The notes under the pieces are model-generated. The model saw nothing but the letters and a program-made list of their open reading frames with translations, had not been told where the DNA came from and did no database searches. DNA of 64,000 nt from an uncultured Candidatus Altimarinota bacterium (GTDB lineage: Bacteria; Patescibacteriota; Gracilibacteria; BD1-5; JAGOOR01). Positions 1 through 9,156 of this stretch are shown in pieces. The DNA lies in NCBI GenBank assembly GCA_937924685.1, contig CALEVN010000026.1:1-64000 (forward strand), written 5' to 3'. The number at the start of each line of letters is the position of its first letter. Position 1 is the first letter of the stretch. A program made the translations under genes and the position numbers.

Positions 1-44
1 AAGGGTATGCTGGTCAGATAATTGCAATCTTTTTCATGGACTAT

Positions 45-1328
45 TTACCTTATTAAATATCTATATTCTCAATCTTCTCCCCACTTACCACCGATCCCCT
101 CATTGGATCGTGTACGATTTTTATAATCAGAAAGCTGTGCATTATAAAATCCAATGTGCGCATTCTGTCATTTTTCAAAACCATTACACAGATATTTCTC
201 ATGACTCACTCCCCAACTTGTGCCAATATGATTCATCATTTGACGAAGATTTTCATAAAAAATAGTTTTATCATTATTAATCACACTCCAAGAATCTCGC
301 CTTGGCAAATTGATACAACCATAGTCAGTTTTTCAAAGAACGAGAGGGCCTAGAGCCCACTCAAGAGCACGAGAAGTGCTAAAAGTAAATTTAACCCATT
401 TTTTTGGATCACCAGTTCGGTTTCGAATAAGAACTTCTTTTGATCACTTACTTGTAAAAGAAGAATAATCTAGCAGGCCTGCTAAATTTGGCTCATCATA
501 CGTACTGAGATCTAAGATAGGCTCTGTAGACAGGGTATCTCGCATTTGAACATAGGATTTTTGTACTGGTGAATCCTCATGACCATTATTCGCATAAAAG
601 AGTGTCCAACCACCACCATCAGTTTGCATATCGCAGTACACCTTTGTCTCACGGCCACCTAGATCGATATAATAGGCACCCGACTTAGGTCGAGTATAGA
701 GCTGAATAATTGTAAGTATGTCTTTACAACTCTTCAGAGTGTCAAATCCAACTTGCTTACGGGAAATGTTGTTGATGATGTCTACTTTGGCACCTGCAGA
801 AGAGAGTATCTCGCCAGATGAGGAAAGAAGAAAATCTCCCGAGGATGTCCCAACGAAAAAGACAGATTTATCTCCAATTGTTCCATTACGTAGAGTTTCA
901 TCCTTGAGATAAGTAAATATTTTATACTCCGTTCGATCGCCAGAAACATAATAATTATACGGTGTTTCAGTGACAGGATCAACAAGGTTCGTGAGCCCTA
1001 TCGCATCATAAAAATCACTACCTGCAACACCTTGATAACCAATTTTGACATCCTTTAAGCGGAAATCAAAAGATTTTTGTGGAAGTGGAAGTTTTTCTCA
1101 TCGCTGAAGGAGGCTCGATACAGATTTTTCGATGAGTTTCATATGCTTGATGCGAATATCATCGGGTTGTTCTGCCTGAGATACTTCGCCACTAGCAGAG
1201 GTCACGACGATATGAGACCCAAAAGATGCTGTGCGGTACCAAAAAAACCAAACTCAAACTCATGCCACCAAGAGAAACAATATGATGATAACGGTAATGG
1301 TTTTTTTACTACGAAAATCGAATGCCAT
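45..1328 (-). CDS. Membrane-anchored protein with fibrinogen-like C-terminal domain
   Basis: The reading frame is open from ATG at 1328 to TAA at 45 when TGA is read as glycine (427 aa). An N-terminal charged stretch (MAFDFRSKK) is followed by one hydrophobic helix at about residues 10-31 that contains two UGA glycines. The C-terminal third carries a fibrinogen-related signature: SCKDIL, then a short strand ending YYIDLGG, then CDMQTDGGGWTLFY. This layout (SCKdil...sGvYtId...vyCDM.tdGGGWTl) is known from surface proteins of CPR and other bacteria with fibrinogen-like domains. The helix lacks the G|FTLIE prepilin site, so it looks like a plain signal anchor. Role inferred: surface or adhesive protein. 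The first 44 bases of the window hold no gene I can see. Confidence 0.75.
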
Positions 1329-1406
1329 AGAGGAAAATTTGAAGCACCTCTACACTATGATGTTTTAGAAAATTTTGCAATATTTTTTCTGTTGCCAAGG
1401 CCACAA

Positions 1407-2129
1407 TTATGGATGTTGTTTTGGTAAAAATGGCCGTCATTTCTCGGGATAGAAAATACTATCTGCTTCAAACTTTCCAGGTTTTTGAATCATGCCATGA
1501 AATAATATAGGTTTTCCAAGCTGGATTTTCTTATTCCCACAATCTCATTTCTGACAGACCAGATGTACTTCCCAAAGATGACCAGCTGGATCGCTGCCAA
1601 AGTATGTATCTCTGTCTATTCGAGAGATGCGAAGCGGGAGTATACCATCTTCTGGCCGAGGCATCATCTTATGCATACCTTTTCGAAAATCACGATAATG
1701 CGGTTCGAGCCTGAGAAAACGTTCTTCGCCCCACTGAACTGCATGGGTCGAAAAAAGTATCCATCCAGAGAGGAGTGATCATCCCAGTAAAAATCCAATA
1801 ACCAAAAATACATGAAATCGATATCAACGACCCGTGTGGGAGAAGAGAAAATACCCAACAGAAAGTGCCAAAATTACTCAGAGTAACCATAAATATGGGA
1901 GCGCAAGGAGGAGCGCTGCATTGTCTTGCATATCCATCCATCGCACAAAAACACGCTCTGGCATATCAAATTCCATGAGCATAAGTGCAAATGAAACTGC
2001 TCCAGCAAAAAGCGTCAATAAACAAATACTCCAGAGGATAAAATGTCCTACGACATACTGCCACCGAGGTCGAGGAGCAAGCTTTTGTGTATGAATGCTG
2101 CTAAGTATTTTATCACGAAGGCTAGGCAT
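1407..2129 (-). CDS. Putative anti-sigma membrane protein, partner of the ECF sigma factor
   Basis: A 240-residue protein with three hydrophobic helices (about 28-52, 73-94 and 103-123), a cytosolic N-terminus beginning MPSLRDKIL and a soluble C-terminal domain of about 115 residues with two cysteines (VCQKGDC). Its ATG at 2129 overlaps the TAG of the sigma factor gene by 8 nt, so the two are translationally coupled. That arrangement is typical of ECF sigma and anti-sigma pairs, and is the main reason for the call; I see no ZAS zinc motif. Several codons are UGA-glycine, including WLLG near the second helix. Alternative: an unrelated membrane protein that simply shares the operon. Confidence 0.55.
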
Positions 2130-2715
2130 AGTGAAAAAGGTAAGAAAATTGTGGCTCCTGACTGAGGGCAACGAATTGTTTTTTGGCTCGATTTAAGAGG
2201 GTTCCAACAGTACTGATAGGTATTTGGAGGATATCGCTGATTTCTTCATAGCTCTTCCCTTCTGCAAAAAATAAAATAATAACAGTTCTATATTTTTCTG
2301 GAAGCATTTGAATGATGGTTCTGATGCCTTTTTTTTGTTCTTCAGTTTCAAAAGAGAGAGAAACATTATCTTCGCTCGCTATAGTTTCTATGAGAGCTTG
2401 GCTATATTCATCTTCTGCATCGAGACTCATATGATATTTTTTTGAATTCTTTCGAAGATAATCAACGCAGAGGTTATGGGCAATACGATAGAGCCAACTC
2501 GAAAATTTGAGTCAGACATCAAAACCATTGAGTGATCTATACGATTTGATAAATACCATTTGAGCGAGCTCTTCGACATCCTCGTGAGAAGTTCCTGTTA
2601 TACGATTTATATAACGTAAAATTGGCTCTTCGTAACGATCAATTATGAGGGCATAATTATCAGGATTTTCGAGAGTTTTTTTGACAAGCTCAGCATCTGA
2701 GAAATTTTCGGACAT
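2122..2715 (-). CDS. ECF-type RNA polymerase sigma factor
   Basis: Two standard-code fragments join through one TGA (GFDVGLKFSSW) into a 197-residue protein. The N-terminal half has sigma region 2 features: DRYEEPILRYINRITG, then EDVEELAQMVFIKSYRSL, then FSSWLYRIAHNLCVDYLR (the -10 recognition helix, usually W.yrIA.N...D.lR). The C-terminal half has region 4: LPEKYRTVIILFFAEGKSYEEISDILQIPISTVGTLLNRAKKQF, seen here in pieces, a helix-turn-helix for the -35 box. It belongs to the ECF (group 4) family, which directs transcription of envelope or stress genes. The putative anti-sigma factor overlaps its 3' end. A small secreted protein gene lies just upstream on the same strand and is a possible regulon member. 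Confidence 0.9.
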
Positions 2716-2758
2716 GAGAACATTATAGAAAAAAATGAGTTCTGCGAAAAAGATTAAA

Positions 2759-2784
2759 AATTCCCCCGAAAGTTCGGGGGAATT
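2759..2784 (-). terminator. Intrinsic terminator
   Basis: A perfect 12-bp inverted repeat (AATTCCCCCGAA / TTCGGGGGAATT). Read on the minus strand it lies 8 nt after the TAA of the secreted-protein gene and is followed by a T-rich run (ATTTTTAATC, then TTTTT). It separates that gene from the sigma factor gene. Confidence 0.85.
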
Positions 2785-2792
2785 GTGTGAAA

Positions 2793-3419
2793 TTACTCAC
2801 CCTTTTTCTCCTGACCACGTGGACCATGTCGATCATGACGAACAAATCATTTACCTGCAGGCCCAAAACCATTTCCCATCTCAGGGAGTTTTCCATTCTT
2901 CTTGTAATATTCTACAAGCGAATTGAAATGTTTTTGGAGCTGGGCATCTGACAGAGCTTTTGGAGCATTATCATCTTTATTTGGATGATTTGCTTCCATC
3001 TGTGCTCTTTCTGCAGTAATAGCAGCTTTGAATGCAGTAAAGTCATTATTTTTTACAGCAGTTTCTATCGCTGTCCGAGTAGCAGCATGAGTTTTGTGTT
3101 CATTTACCATTTTTTGAAACTCTGTTTCCGAAGGTATCTGAGCTATCATGGCTGCCTTAAATGCTGAATAGTCACCAGAATTAATCGCATTTTCTACAGC
3201 TTTGTGTTCATTTGATTTCTGTACCATTTCAGCAAACTCTGTTTCCGAAATTTTTGCTTTCGCAGTATCAGGAAGACTTGCATAGCTATTTGCTTCGACA
3301 GCTGTTTGCACGAGGGCAAAGTCAGGTCGATCAGTTTTCCCAGAAACAGCGGCAAATGTCATAGAACCGAGAAGAATTGTCGCTATTCCGGTAGCAATAA
3401 GTACATTTTTTGTATTCAT
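2793..3419 (-). CDS. Small secreted protein with internal repeats, unknown function
   Basis: A 208-residue protein: MNTKNVLIATGIATILLGS is a signal peptide ending near TFAAVSG. The mature part is helical and charged, with two imperfect repeats of about 50 residues that share a core GDYSAFKAAM...ETEFQKMV / NDFTAFKAAI...AERAQM. One UGA glycine (AGKGFVRH) extends the protein 18 codons beyond the standard-code stop into a basic tail (RHDRHGPRGQEKKGE). Small helical periplasmic proteins near ECF sigma factors are often envelope-stress proteins of the Spy/CpxP kind, but I see no LTxxQ motif, so this is only a contextual guess. Confidence 0.7.
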
Positions 3420-3545
3420 AATTATTTTTTAGAAGTTAGGAAGGGCAATGAGAAAGAAAAGAGGAGTGTGGATTGTATACGATGAGCAAGCTCTGTATGA
3501 TAAAAATCCAAAATGGTTAATGCTTCTCCTTGCCTGTATTGCGTA

Positions 3546-4313
3546 TTACGAGAGTTGTGTGAAATTATTTCAAAAATCTATTACCATTACCCCATCATCG
3601 TCATCCGTCTGCACAATTTTGTATGTGATTCCCTGGTCATCGAGATACTCATGAAATCCATCCATTTTTGCACGATATTTAATAGCATCATCGAGTATGA
3701 TAAAGCCTCCCGGCTCCAAAAGAGGAAGAGAAAGATCAAAAAATTCACGAGTCATACGAAATGCCCCATCAATAAAAATAAAATCAAACTTCTCGGCTGG
3801 TATGTGTGTAAGAATACTCTTTGGGTTTGAACAATGAAGCATATCTAGCCCCTCCAAGAATGAAGGAAGTAACTCTCTCGCATCAGCATAATAAAGAGAA
3901 AAAGATCCTATTTGTTCCTGACATATATCCGAGGTCACCTTGGGGCCAAATTCAGCTGGACATAAAACATCAGTTTGTCGTGTGTCGTGTGTCATTTGTA
4001 GTTTTTGGAATGTCTGAATATTGTACCTCAATTCCTCGAATGCATGACGAGAACACTCAATAGAGGTAATGAGTGAGTCTGGACAGGCTAGAGCAAGTAT
4101 CATAGTGGAAAAACCATTTGCAGGTCATATTTCAAGTATTTTCTTGGGAGCACTCAATCGAAGAGTCTCTACGAGAAAACGCGCAGTATCCCAAGAAATA
4201 TTTGGAATATGACGTTGGAGACCTCCCTGTTTCATGCGTTCTAGAAATGCAAAAACAGAAGGGGAGGTCAATTGAGCAAAAAAGTTTCTCGAATCTTTCG
4301 GAGTAAAAGTCAT
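3546..4313 (-). CDS. Class I SAM-dependent O-methyltransferase-like protein
   Basis: A 255-residue protein read through two TGAs. The SAM-binding motif I is KKILEIGPANGFSTMILA, with the first glycine from UGA, followed by an acidic strand end (SIECS) and, after about 90 residues, KFDFIFIDGAF and LLEPGGFIILDD. That order (E.G...G.ST, D.IFIDG, L..GG.i..DD) matches the O-methyltransferase family 3 / caffeoyl-CoA type fold. The last nine codons after a UGA add GNNFTQLS before TAA. Substrate unknown. The segment between this gene and the secreted-protein start (3420-3545) holds no gene and probably carries the latter's promoter. Confidence 0.75.
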
Positions 4314-4366
4314 AGAAACATGCTATGAGATTTGCAAAGATGGTCAAATTATGATAGAATTATGAT

Positions 4367-5005
4367 ATGACTGAAGTAAAAAAAATAGGGAGTGATAACG
4401 TTCTTGAGGATTACTTTCTCGATCTCCTCGTTGAAAAGCATATTATCGACCGAGAAATACAGGATTTACTTGATGTAATTGAAAAAAGTCATCTTCACCC
4501 CGATTATCAGAAATTAATGAAAAAAATACTTTTCGGAGAAAAAAATATTTACCTCGAAAATTGGTGAACACTTGAAACAAGTCTCGAAGATATCATAAAA
4601 AGTATCAATATTCGTGGTAACGATGTAGCATCGTATGGTATTGTGCTCCGTATGATGATGCGTGTCATTGAGGAGGTGTTTGACGTCGATGATGAATATT
4701 TTCATGATTTCATTCTCTCAGAAGAAAAAGAAGACGTCGAGCATCGTCTCATTATTCTCATGAAACGTATTCTCGATTATGTAGAAAATGGTCTCCGAGA
4801 TATGGTAGAACACTCTGAACAGCTCAATGAACCAATTGACGATCACATAAAAGACGAATTTCTCATCATAAAAAGCGCATTACTTCAGTATCCGACAGAG
4901 ATTATGACTTCTCAAAAAGATGACATCGAATCGCTCAAAATAGAAGTTGATGCCGTGCTCGTAAAAATCCAGGAAAGAAAGAAAAGTCTCTCACATCTAC
5001 GGTAA
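4367..5005 (+). CDS. Hypothetical acidic helical protein
   Basis: 212 residues, with one TGA read as glycine (YLENWGTLETS). The sequence is strongly helical and acidic, with heptad-like stretches (EKHIIDREIQDLLDVIEKS; near the end ESLKIEVDAVLVKIQERKK) and no membrane segment or known catalytic motif. It lies 43 nt before the murA ATG on the same strand, so the two may be cotranscribed. The ATG at 4367 is preceded by TATGATAGAATTATG, where TATGAT or TAGAAT could be a -10 box close to the start. I do not recognise the family. Confidence 0.6.
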
Positions 5006-5048
5006 TCACTTGATTCCACTCCGAAAATCGATACCCTCTAGACCATAT

Positions 5049-6305
5049 ATGAGCAATTATACAATCACTGGCGGGGCACAAACAAGCGGAGAAATAACCG
5101 TCAGTGGTTCCAAAAATGCTGCACTTCCGATGATTGCCAGCACGCTTTTTTTTGAATCAGCAGAGCTCAAAAATGTCCCCGATATTTCAGATACACACTT
5201 GATGAAGGACATCCTCGAAAGTCTGGGCTCAAAAGTATCTTTTGAAAACAATATTTTTGCAGTTGATAATAGCCAAGTATCCCTCTCAAATATACGACAA
5301 GACCTCTTCAAAAAGGCACGCGCTACCTACTACCTCATTCCTCCTCTCCTGACTCGATTTGGTGAAGTAAATCTCACCTATCCTGGTGGATGTAGTATTG
5401 GTAAACGCCCCATTGATGGGATAGTTCGTGGGCTCGAACAGCTCGGTTATGCCAGCACTCAAGTTGATGAAACTCTTGCATTCAAAGGACAAAGCCATAC
5501 AAACGACATAACAGTAAACGCCTACTTCTCTGTCGGAAGTACGATTGTCCTGCTTCTTGCAGCACTCAAACGCACAGGAACAACAAGAATTGAGCTCTCA
5601 GCCTATGAACCACATGTCATGAATATGATTGACGCCCTCAGAGATGCTGGAGCAGACATCGCTCTCAGGTATGATCACACTATTATCATCAAGCCACAAC
5701 AACTCTCAAAACATTTCGCTGGAGAAGTTATCGGGGATTATATAGTCTCAGGAACACTTGCAGTCATAGGAGCTCTCACATCAAAAGAATATATTGATAT
5801 CCATGATGCCCGAATAGAAGATCTCTCAGCATTTCTCGTCAGTATTGAAAAAATGGGGGTAAAATTTGAGAAAAAAGATCATGATACACTTCGTGTATAC
5901 CGTTCAAAAAACTTAAAAGCAACCAATATTCAGACGAATATTTATCCTGGCTTCCCCACTGATCTCCAATCACCCACGGCGATACTCATGTCTCAAGCTG
6001 ATGGTGTAAGCAAAATCCACGAAATTCTTTTTGAAGGACGTCTCAACTGGCTCGTGGAACTTGAAACCATGCGTGGTCACATTGCCCTGATGAATCCTCA
6101 TGAAGCCATGATTTTTGGCAAAACTCCTCTCCGAGGAGCAAAAGTATCGAGCTGGGATCTCCGTTCTGGTGCGGCCATGCTCATCGCGGGCATGATAGCT
6201 TCTGGAACGACGGAACTCGATAATGTCTCTCATATTGAACGAGGCTACGAAAACTTCGTCGAAAGACTCCAGAGTATTGGGGCAAAAATTGAGAAAAAAG
6301 ACTAA
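5049..6305 (+). CDS. murA: UDP-N-acetylglucosamine 1-carboxyvinyltransferase
   Basis: First committed step of peptidoglycan precursor synthesis: transfer of enolpyruvate from PEP to UDP-GlcNAc in the cytoplasm. 418 residues, the usual length. N-terminal GSKNAALPMIASTL is the conserved substrate loop, and the catalytic cysteine lies in PGGCSIGKRPIDG at residue 115, the same number as in E. coli MurA. The C-terminal half keeps YPGFPTDLQSP and LRSGAAMLIAGM. I chose the ATG at 5049 (MSNYTITGG) over an upstream TTG frame start at 5010, because the family begins a few residues before the G(G).L.G.I...GSKN core. No UGA codon occurs in the gene. It is convergent with, and overlaps by 4 nt, the next minus-strand gene. 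Confidence 0.95.
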   Translation: MSNYTITGGAQTSGEITVSGSKNAALPMIASTLFFESAELKNVPDISDTHLMKDILESLGSKVSFENNIFAVDNSQVSLSNIRQDLFKKARATYYLIPPLLTRFGEVNLTYPGGCSIGKRPIDGIVRGLEQLGYASTQVDETLAFKGQSHTNDITVNAYFSVGSTIVLLLAALKRTGTTRIELSAYEPHVMNMIDALRDAGADIALRYDHTIIIKPQQLSKHFAGEVIGDYIVSGTLAVIGALTSKEYIDIHDARIEDLSAFLVSIEKMGVKFEKKDHDTLRVYRSKNLKATNIQTNIYPGFPTDLQSPTAILMSQADGVSKIHEILFEGRLNWLVELETMRGHIALMNPHEAMIFGKTPLRGAKVSSWDLRSGAAMLIAGMIASGTTELDNVSHIERGYENFVERLQSIGAKIEKKD

Positions 6306-6514
6306 TGATGTCCGTGATGATTTTTTGCCTTTTGTGCCAAGAGTCTTTTTCCCTCGATAATAGTCTTAAATTCTTTGACTCCGAGGCGACCAAAAAACGC
6401 TGCTCGTAAGCCAGCGAAGCCACTCATATCACGAGCAAATTGCATCTTTTTTTCATCATCAAGAAGACCAACCTGCTGGTTGGTCTTGGAGAGAATGTCA
6501 CGTACTGATGACAT
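6302..6514 (-). CDS. Small hypothetical protein with His-rich tail
   Basis: 70 residues, MSSVRDIL to the tail AKNHHGHH, ending at TAG 6302. It is basic, mostly helical, with no membrane segment. The gene starts 17 nt after the recA stop on the same strand and is probably cotranscribed with recA. Its end overlaps the murA stop codon from the opposite strand. The family is unknown to me; absence of internal stops and operon position support a real gene. Confidence 0.6.
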   Translation of the reverse strand: MSSVRDILSKTNQQVGLLDDEKKMQFARDMSGFAGLRAAFFGRLGVKEFKTIIEGKRLLAQKAKNHHGHH

Positions 6515-6531
6515 AAAGTAAAAGGTAAAAA

Positions 6532-7554
6532 CTATTTTTTGTCTTCTTTGTCATTTTTCGCCACTGTTTTACCAGCACGAATTTCTTTTTCGATTTTATC
6601 CAGAACTTTGGTATGTTCAAGGAGGTATTGCTTGACGTTATCACGTCCTTGACCAAGTTTCTCAGTTTCGTACGTGTAGAAAGCTCCTGATTTACCAACA
6701 ATACCTTTTTCCACACCGAGATCGATGATTTCACCCACTTTTGAGATACCTTCATTGTACATGATTTCTATTTCAGCTTCTCGAAATGGAGGCGCAATTT
6801 TATTTTTGACGACTTTGACACGAGTAACATTACCCATGATTTTCTTATCATCACCAGTACCTGATTCGATAGCTTCACGACGACGTATATCGATACGCTG
6901 AGAAGCATAGAACTTGAGAGAGTTACCACCTGTTGTCGTCTCAGGATTCCCAAACATCACACCGATTTTCATACGAAGTTGGTTGAGAGCGATAAGAATA
7001 CATCCTGATTTTGAGATAGCACCAGTCACTTTTCGGAGCGCTTGAGACATGAGACGAGCCTGAAGGCCCATATGAGAGTCGCCCATAGCTCCTTCAAGCT
7101 CAGCTTTTGGAGTGAGTGCTGCAACAGAGTCGAGAACTATGATATCAACGGCACCTGAGTGAACCAAAGCATCGATGATTTCGAGCGCTTGTTCACCATA
7201 GTCCGGCTGAGAAATAATAAGCTTCTTGATATCGACACCGAGTTTTGCTGCATAGTTTGGATCGAGTGCGTGTTCTGCATCGATAAAAGCTGCTGTTCCA
7301 CCATTTTTCTGGACTTCTGCGATAGCATGAAGAGCGAGGGTCGTTTTACCAGATGATTCTGGACCAAAGACTTCCACGATACGACCTTTTGGATATCCAC
7401 CACCGAGAGCTTCATCGAGTTTGAGCGAACCACTCGATACAGTCTCTACAGGCACATGAGCCTTGTCACCCATGACCATAACTGAACCTGCACCGTATTG
7501 TTTTTCTATCATTTTGAGTGCGGCTTGGAGTGCTGCCTTCTTATTATCATCCAT
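6532..7554 (-). CDS. recA: Recombinase RecA
   Basis: Homologous recombination and SOS coprotease; forms ATP-dependent filaments on single-stranded DNA. 340 residues. Walker A is [13 protein letters not shown], followed by the conserved [10 protein letters not shown], Walker B region [10 protein letters not shown], loop region [18 protein letters not shown], and FINQ-equivalent [21 protein letters not shown]. The N-terminus ([26 protein letters not shown]) is canonical. The tail is short and lysine-rich. No UGA codon is used, in contrast to neighbouring unknown genes. Transcription appears to start from the TTGATT-N16-TATACT promoter upstream, with an inverted repeat in the leader. Confidence 0.98.
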   Translation of the reverse strand: MDDNKKAALQAALKMIEKQYGAGSVMVMGDKAHVPVETVSSGSLKLDEALGGGYPKGRIVEVFGPESSGKTTLALHAIAEVQKNGGTAAFIDAEHALDPNYAAKLGVDIKKLIISQPDYGEQALEIIDALVHSGAVDIIVLDSVAALTPKAELEGAMGDSHMGLQARLMSQALRKVTGAISKSGCILIALNQLRMKIGVMFGNPETTTGGNSLKFYASQRIDIRRREAIESGTGDDKKIMGNVTRVKVVKNKIAPPFREAEIEIMYNEGISKVGEIIDLGVEKGIVGKSGAFYTYETEKLGQGRDNVKQYLLEHTKVLDKIEKEIRAGKTVAKNDKEDKK

Positions 7555-7577
7555 AAACTAAAAGTGAAAAAGTAAGT

Positions 7578-7631
7578 CTTACAAAAACATGTAAGTACCT
7601 CCGAGTATAGACGCCTATTTTCAAAAATCAA
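7578..7631 (-). promoter_or_regulatory. recA promoter and leader inverted repeat
   Basis: On the minus strand TTGATT (7631-7626), 16 nt, TATACT (7609-7604) form a good sigma-70 promoter, followed by GGAGGT and then the inverted repeat CTTACA-N6-TGTAAG (7595-7578), just downstream of the likely start site. The repeat matches neither the E. coli nor the Bacillus LexA box. It could be a lineage-specific SOS operator or a leader hairpin. Confidence 0.55.
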
Positions 7632-7704
7632 ATAATTCCGTAAAATCTTGATAATGACTATTTATAAAGTTATTATCTGGTATAGTAACAAAGTGTTTTT
7701 GTAT

Positions 7705-7731
7705 TTGACTTTTAAATATAACATTTAATAT
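7705..7731 (+). promoter_or_regulatory. Promoter of the UGA-rich radical-SAM-like gene
   Basis: TTGACT at 7705-7710 is followed, after 15 nt, by TAATAT at 7726-7731 (or by TATAAA at 7729-7734 after 18 nt). The ATG at 7738 is only 6 nt beyond the -10 box, so the message would be leaderless or nearly so. Confidence 0.45.
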
Positions 7732-7737
7732 AAATAT

Positions 7738-8718
7738 ATGTCTTTTATAGAAATAATGGAAAGTAATAGGTGTGCAGGCGCTTGTAGACATTGTCATGCA
7801 GCATCTGAACTTGCTAAAACAACAACTTCTACTTGGCAAATATCCTTTGCTCAAAAAATAGCAATACAGAGACTTTTACGAGAAACAGATTTTTCTCCAG
7901 AAACTCCATGAATACATATTTGAAATGTAGAAAAAATAGATCACAAAAGTGTGGATTTTGGGGGAAATAATACGATGTTCTCTGAGGCAACTTTTAGTAT
8001 GAATAGCGTATGAACTCAACAGATAACGGACAAAGCTCAGGAAAATATGTTCCAAATACTTTGATCATTGAGCGGTGTGGATAAGGTAACTCTTGGTTTA
8101 TCTCGAGAACAAACAGAGTTATGAGAGCAACATAAAAATCTTTGACTAATAATTCGCATTGGATTAGGTATGATTTCAGGGAAAATAAAAAATGTTATTA
8201 TTCGTGGATGAAGTAATGATATTTCGATAAAAAAATTTTCAGCTGCAAAAGATGCAGTCAAGAGTCTTCATGACTGATTGCGTGCAGTAAGGCAAGAAGG
8301 TAGTTTAGAACAATTAGGTATGAATTTCGGTAAAGAAATAGCCGCAATAATTCGAAATTACCCAAGAGATACAGTATCTATGCTTCTGGGGAGTGAGGAA
8401 AATAATGGAACCTTTAGTATAGGAACAGGGTTTAAATTTGGCGACAAGGAAATTCTTATAAGGCATGATTTATTTGATAACCCGTGACGATGAAAAATAT
8501 GAACTACCGAATGAATAATAAATTCTCTAGAAGAAAGCTGTATGAAACACGTATTGTTTACATGAAATGAGGTTAACATATTTCACTCAACCGACACGAC
8601 AAATGTGCCATGAGTCTGGGTATCATTATCTTCATATCAGGAAATACTAAGTCGTGCCTCGAAAGTTGGATACAATCAAGCTGTTATTGAACATTTCAAA
8701 AGTTTAGCAACTACTTAA
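7738..8718 (+). CDS. UGA-rich protein with radical-SAM-like CX3CX2C motif
   Basis: A 326-residue reading frame containing 14 TGA codons and ending at TAA 8716, almost invisible under the standard code. The N-terminus (SFIEIMESNRCAGACRHCHA) has a cysteine pattern C-x3-C-x2-C preceded by a strand with E, as in the 4Fe-4S cluster loop of radical SAM enzymes. Further on are a run of short strands and helices (KVTLGLSREQTEL, GLIIRIGLGMISGKIKNVIIRGG, EIAAIIRNYPRDTV) that could form the rest of a barrel, but I do not recognise the usual GGE motif. Glycines from UGA fall at turns. Function unknown; radical SAM membership is an inference from one motif. It ends 8 nt inside the convergent zinc-ribbon gene. 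Confidence 0.6.
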
Positions 8719-9004
8719 CGAGCACTCTCTTATAGTGTTCTTTAAGGCTTTCTTCTGTTCCGTAGGAAATCTTTTTCCCTTTACAGGTTTTGCAGATAAA
8801 TTTCATTTTCTTGGCATCAGGTCGATCAGTTTCGACAAATTTTTTGCAATCATGGCAGAAAAAGACAATACCGCCTCGGTCAGGATTGAAGGTGATCTTT
8901 TCTTTTCCGTAGGTAGAGACGTTCACGAGGTCGCTCTTGATACCATAGAATCCAGTATATTTTCCTTCTGGAGCAGGTACGGGTGTTGGAGTTGTGTCAG
9001 ACAT
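8711..9004 (-). CDS. Small zinc-ribbon protein
   Basis: 97 residues starting MSDTTPTPVPAPEG; I chose this ATG because the 20 upstream codons are low-complexity intergenic sequence. After a proline-rich N-terminus comes GIVFFCHDCKKFVET...MKFICKTCKGKKISYGT: two CxxC knuckles about 20 residues apart, a classic zinc ribbon. The tail is basic. Such ribbons bind nucleic acid or protein; no precise role can be given. It is divergent from gyrA, with about 150 nt between them. Confidence 0.7.
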   Translation of the reverse strand: MSDTTPTPVPAPEGKYTGFYGIKSDLVNVSTYGKEKITFNPDRGGIVFFCHDCKKFVETDRPDAKKMKFICKTCKGKKISYGTEESLKEHYKRVLVK

Positions 9005-9070
9005 ATGATGCAATTGTAAACAAGATTTCTGGAAGTAAAATAATTGTAAAGCATTTTGCCCCATAAAACC

Positions 9071-9118
9071 TTGCCAAAAAGGAGTTTTTTATATACTTTC
9101 TAAGCCTTCTACAAGGCT
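9071..9118 (+). promoter_or_regulatory. gyrA promoter and leader hairpin
   Basis: TTGCCA at 9071-9076, 15 nt, TATACT at 9092-9097. Just after the expected start site is a 6-bp hairpin, AGCCTT-CTAC-AAGGCT (9103-9118), followed by CGATTGTTTTGTTTT, which resembles a weak terminator or attenuator inside the gyrA leader. The gyrA ATG is 38 nt further on. Confidence 0.45.
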
Positions 9119-9156
9119 CGATTGTTTTGTTTTAAAAAATCCTAATTTAACACGTT

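Noticed and set aside
156..353. Plus-strand ORF of 65 residues near the window start
   Set aside because: Antisense to the fibrinogen-domain gene; composition is that of a shadow frame.
5010..5048. TTG start for murA 13 codons upstream
   Set aside because: The extra residues (MIPLRKSIPSRPY) are outside the family alignment, and the ATG at 5049 places the catalytic Cys at 115.
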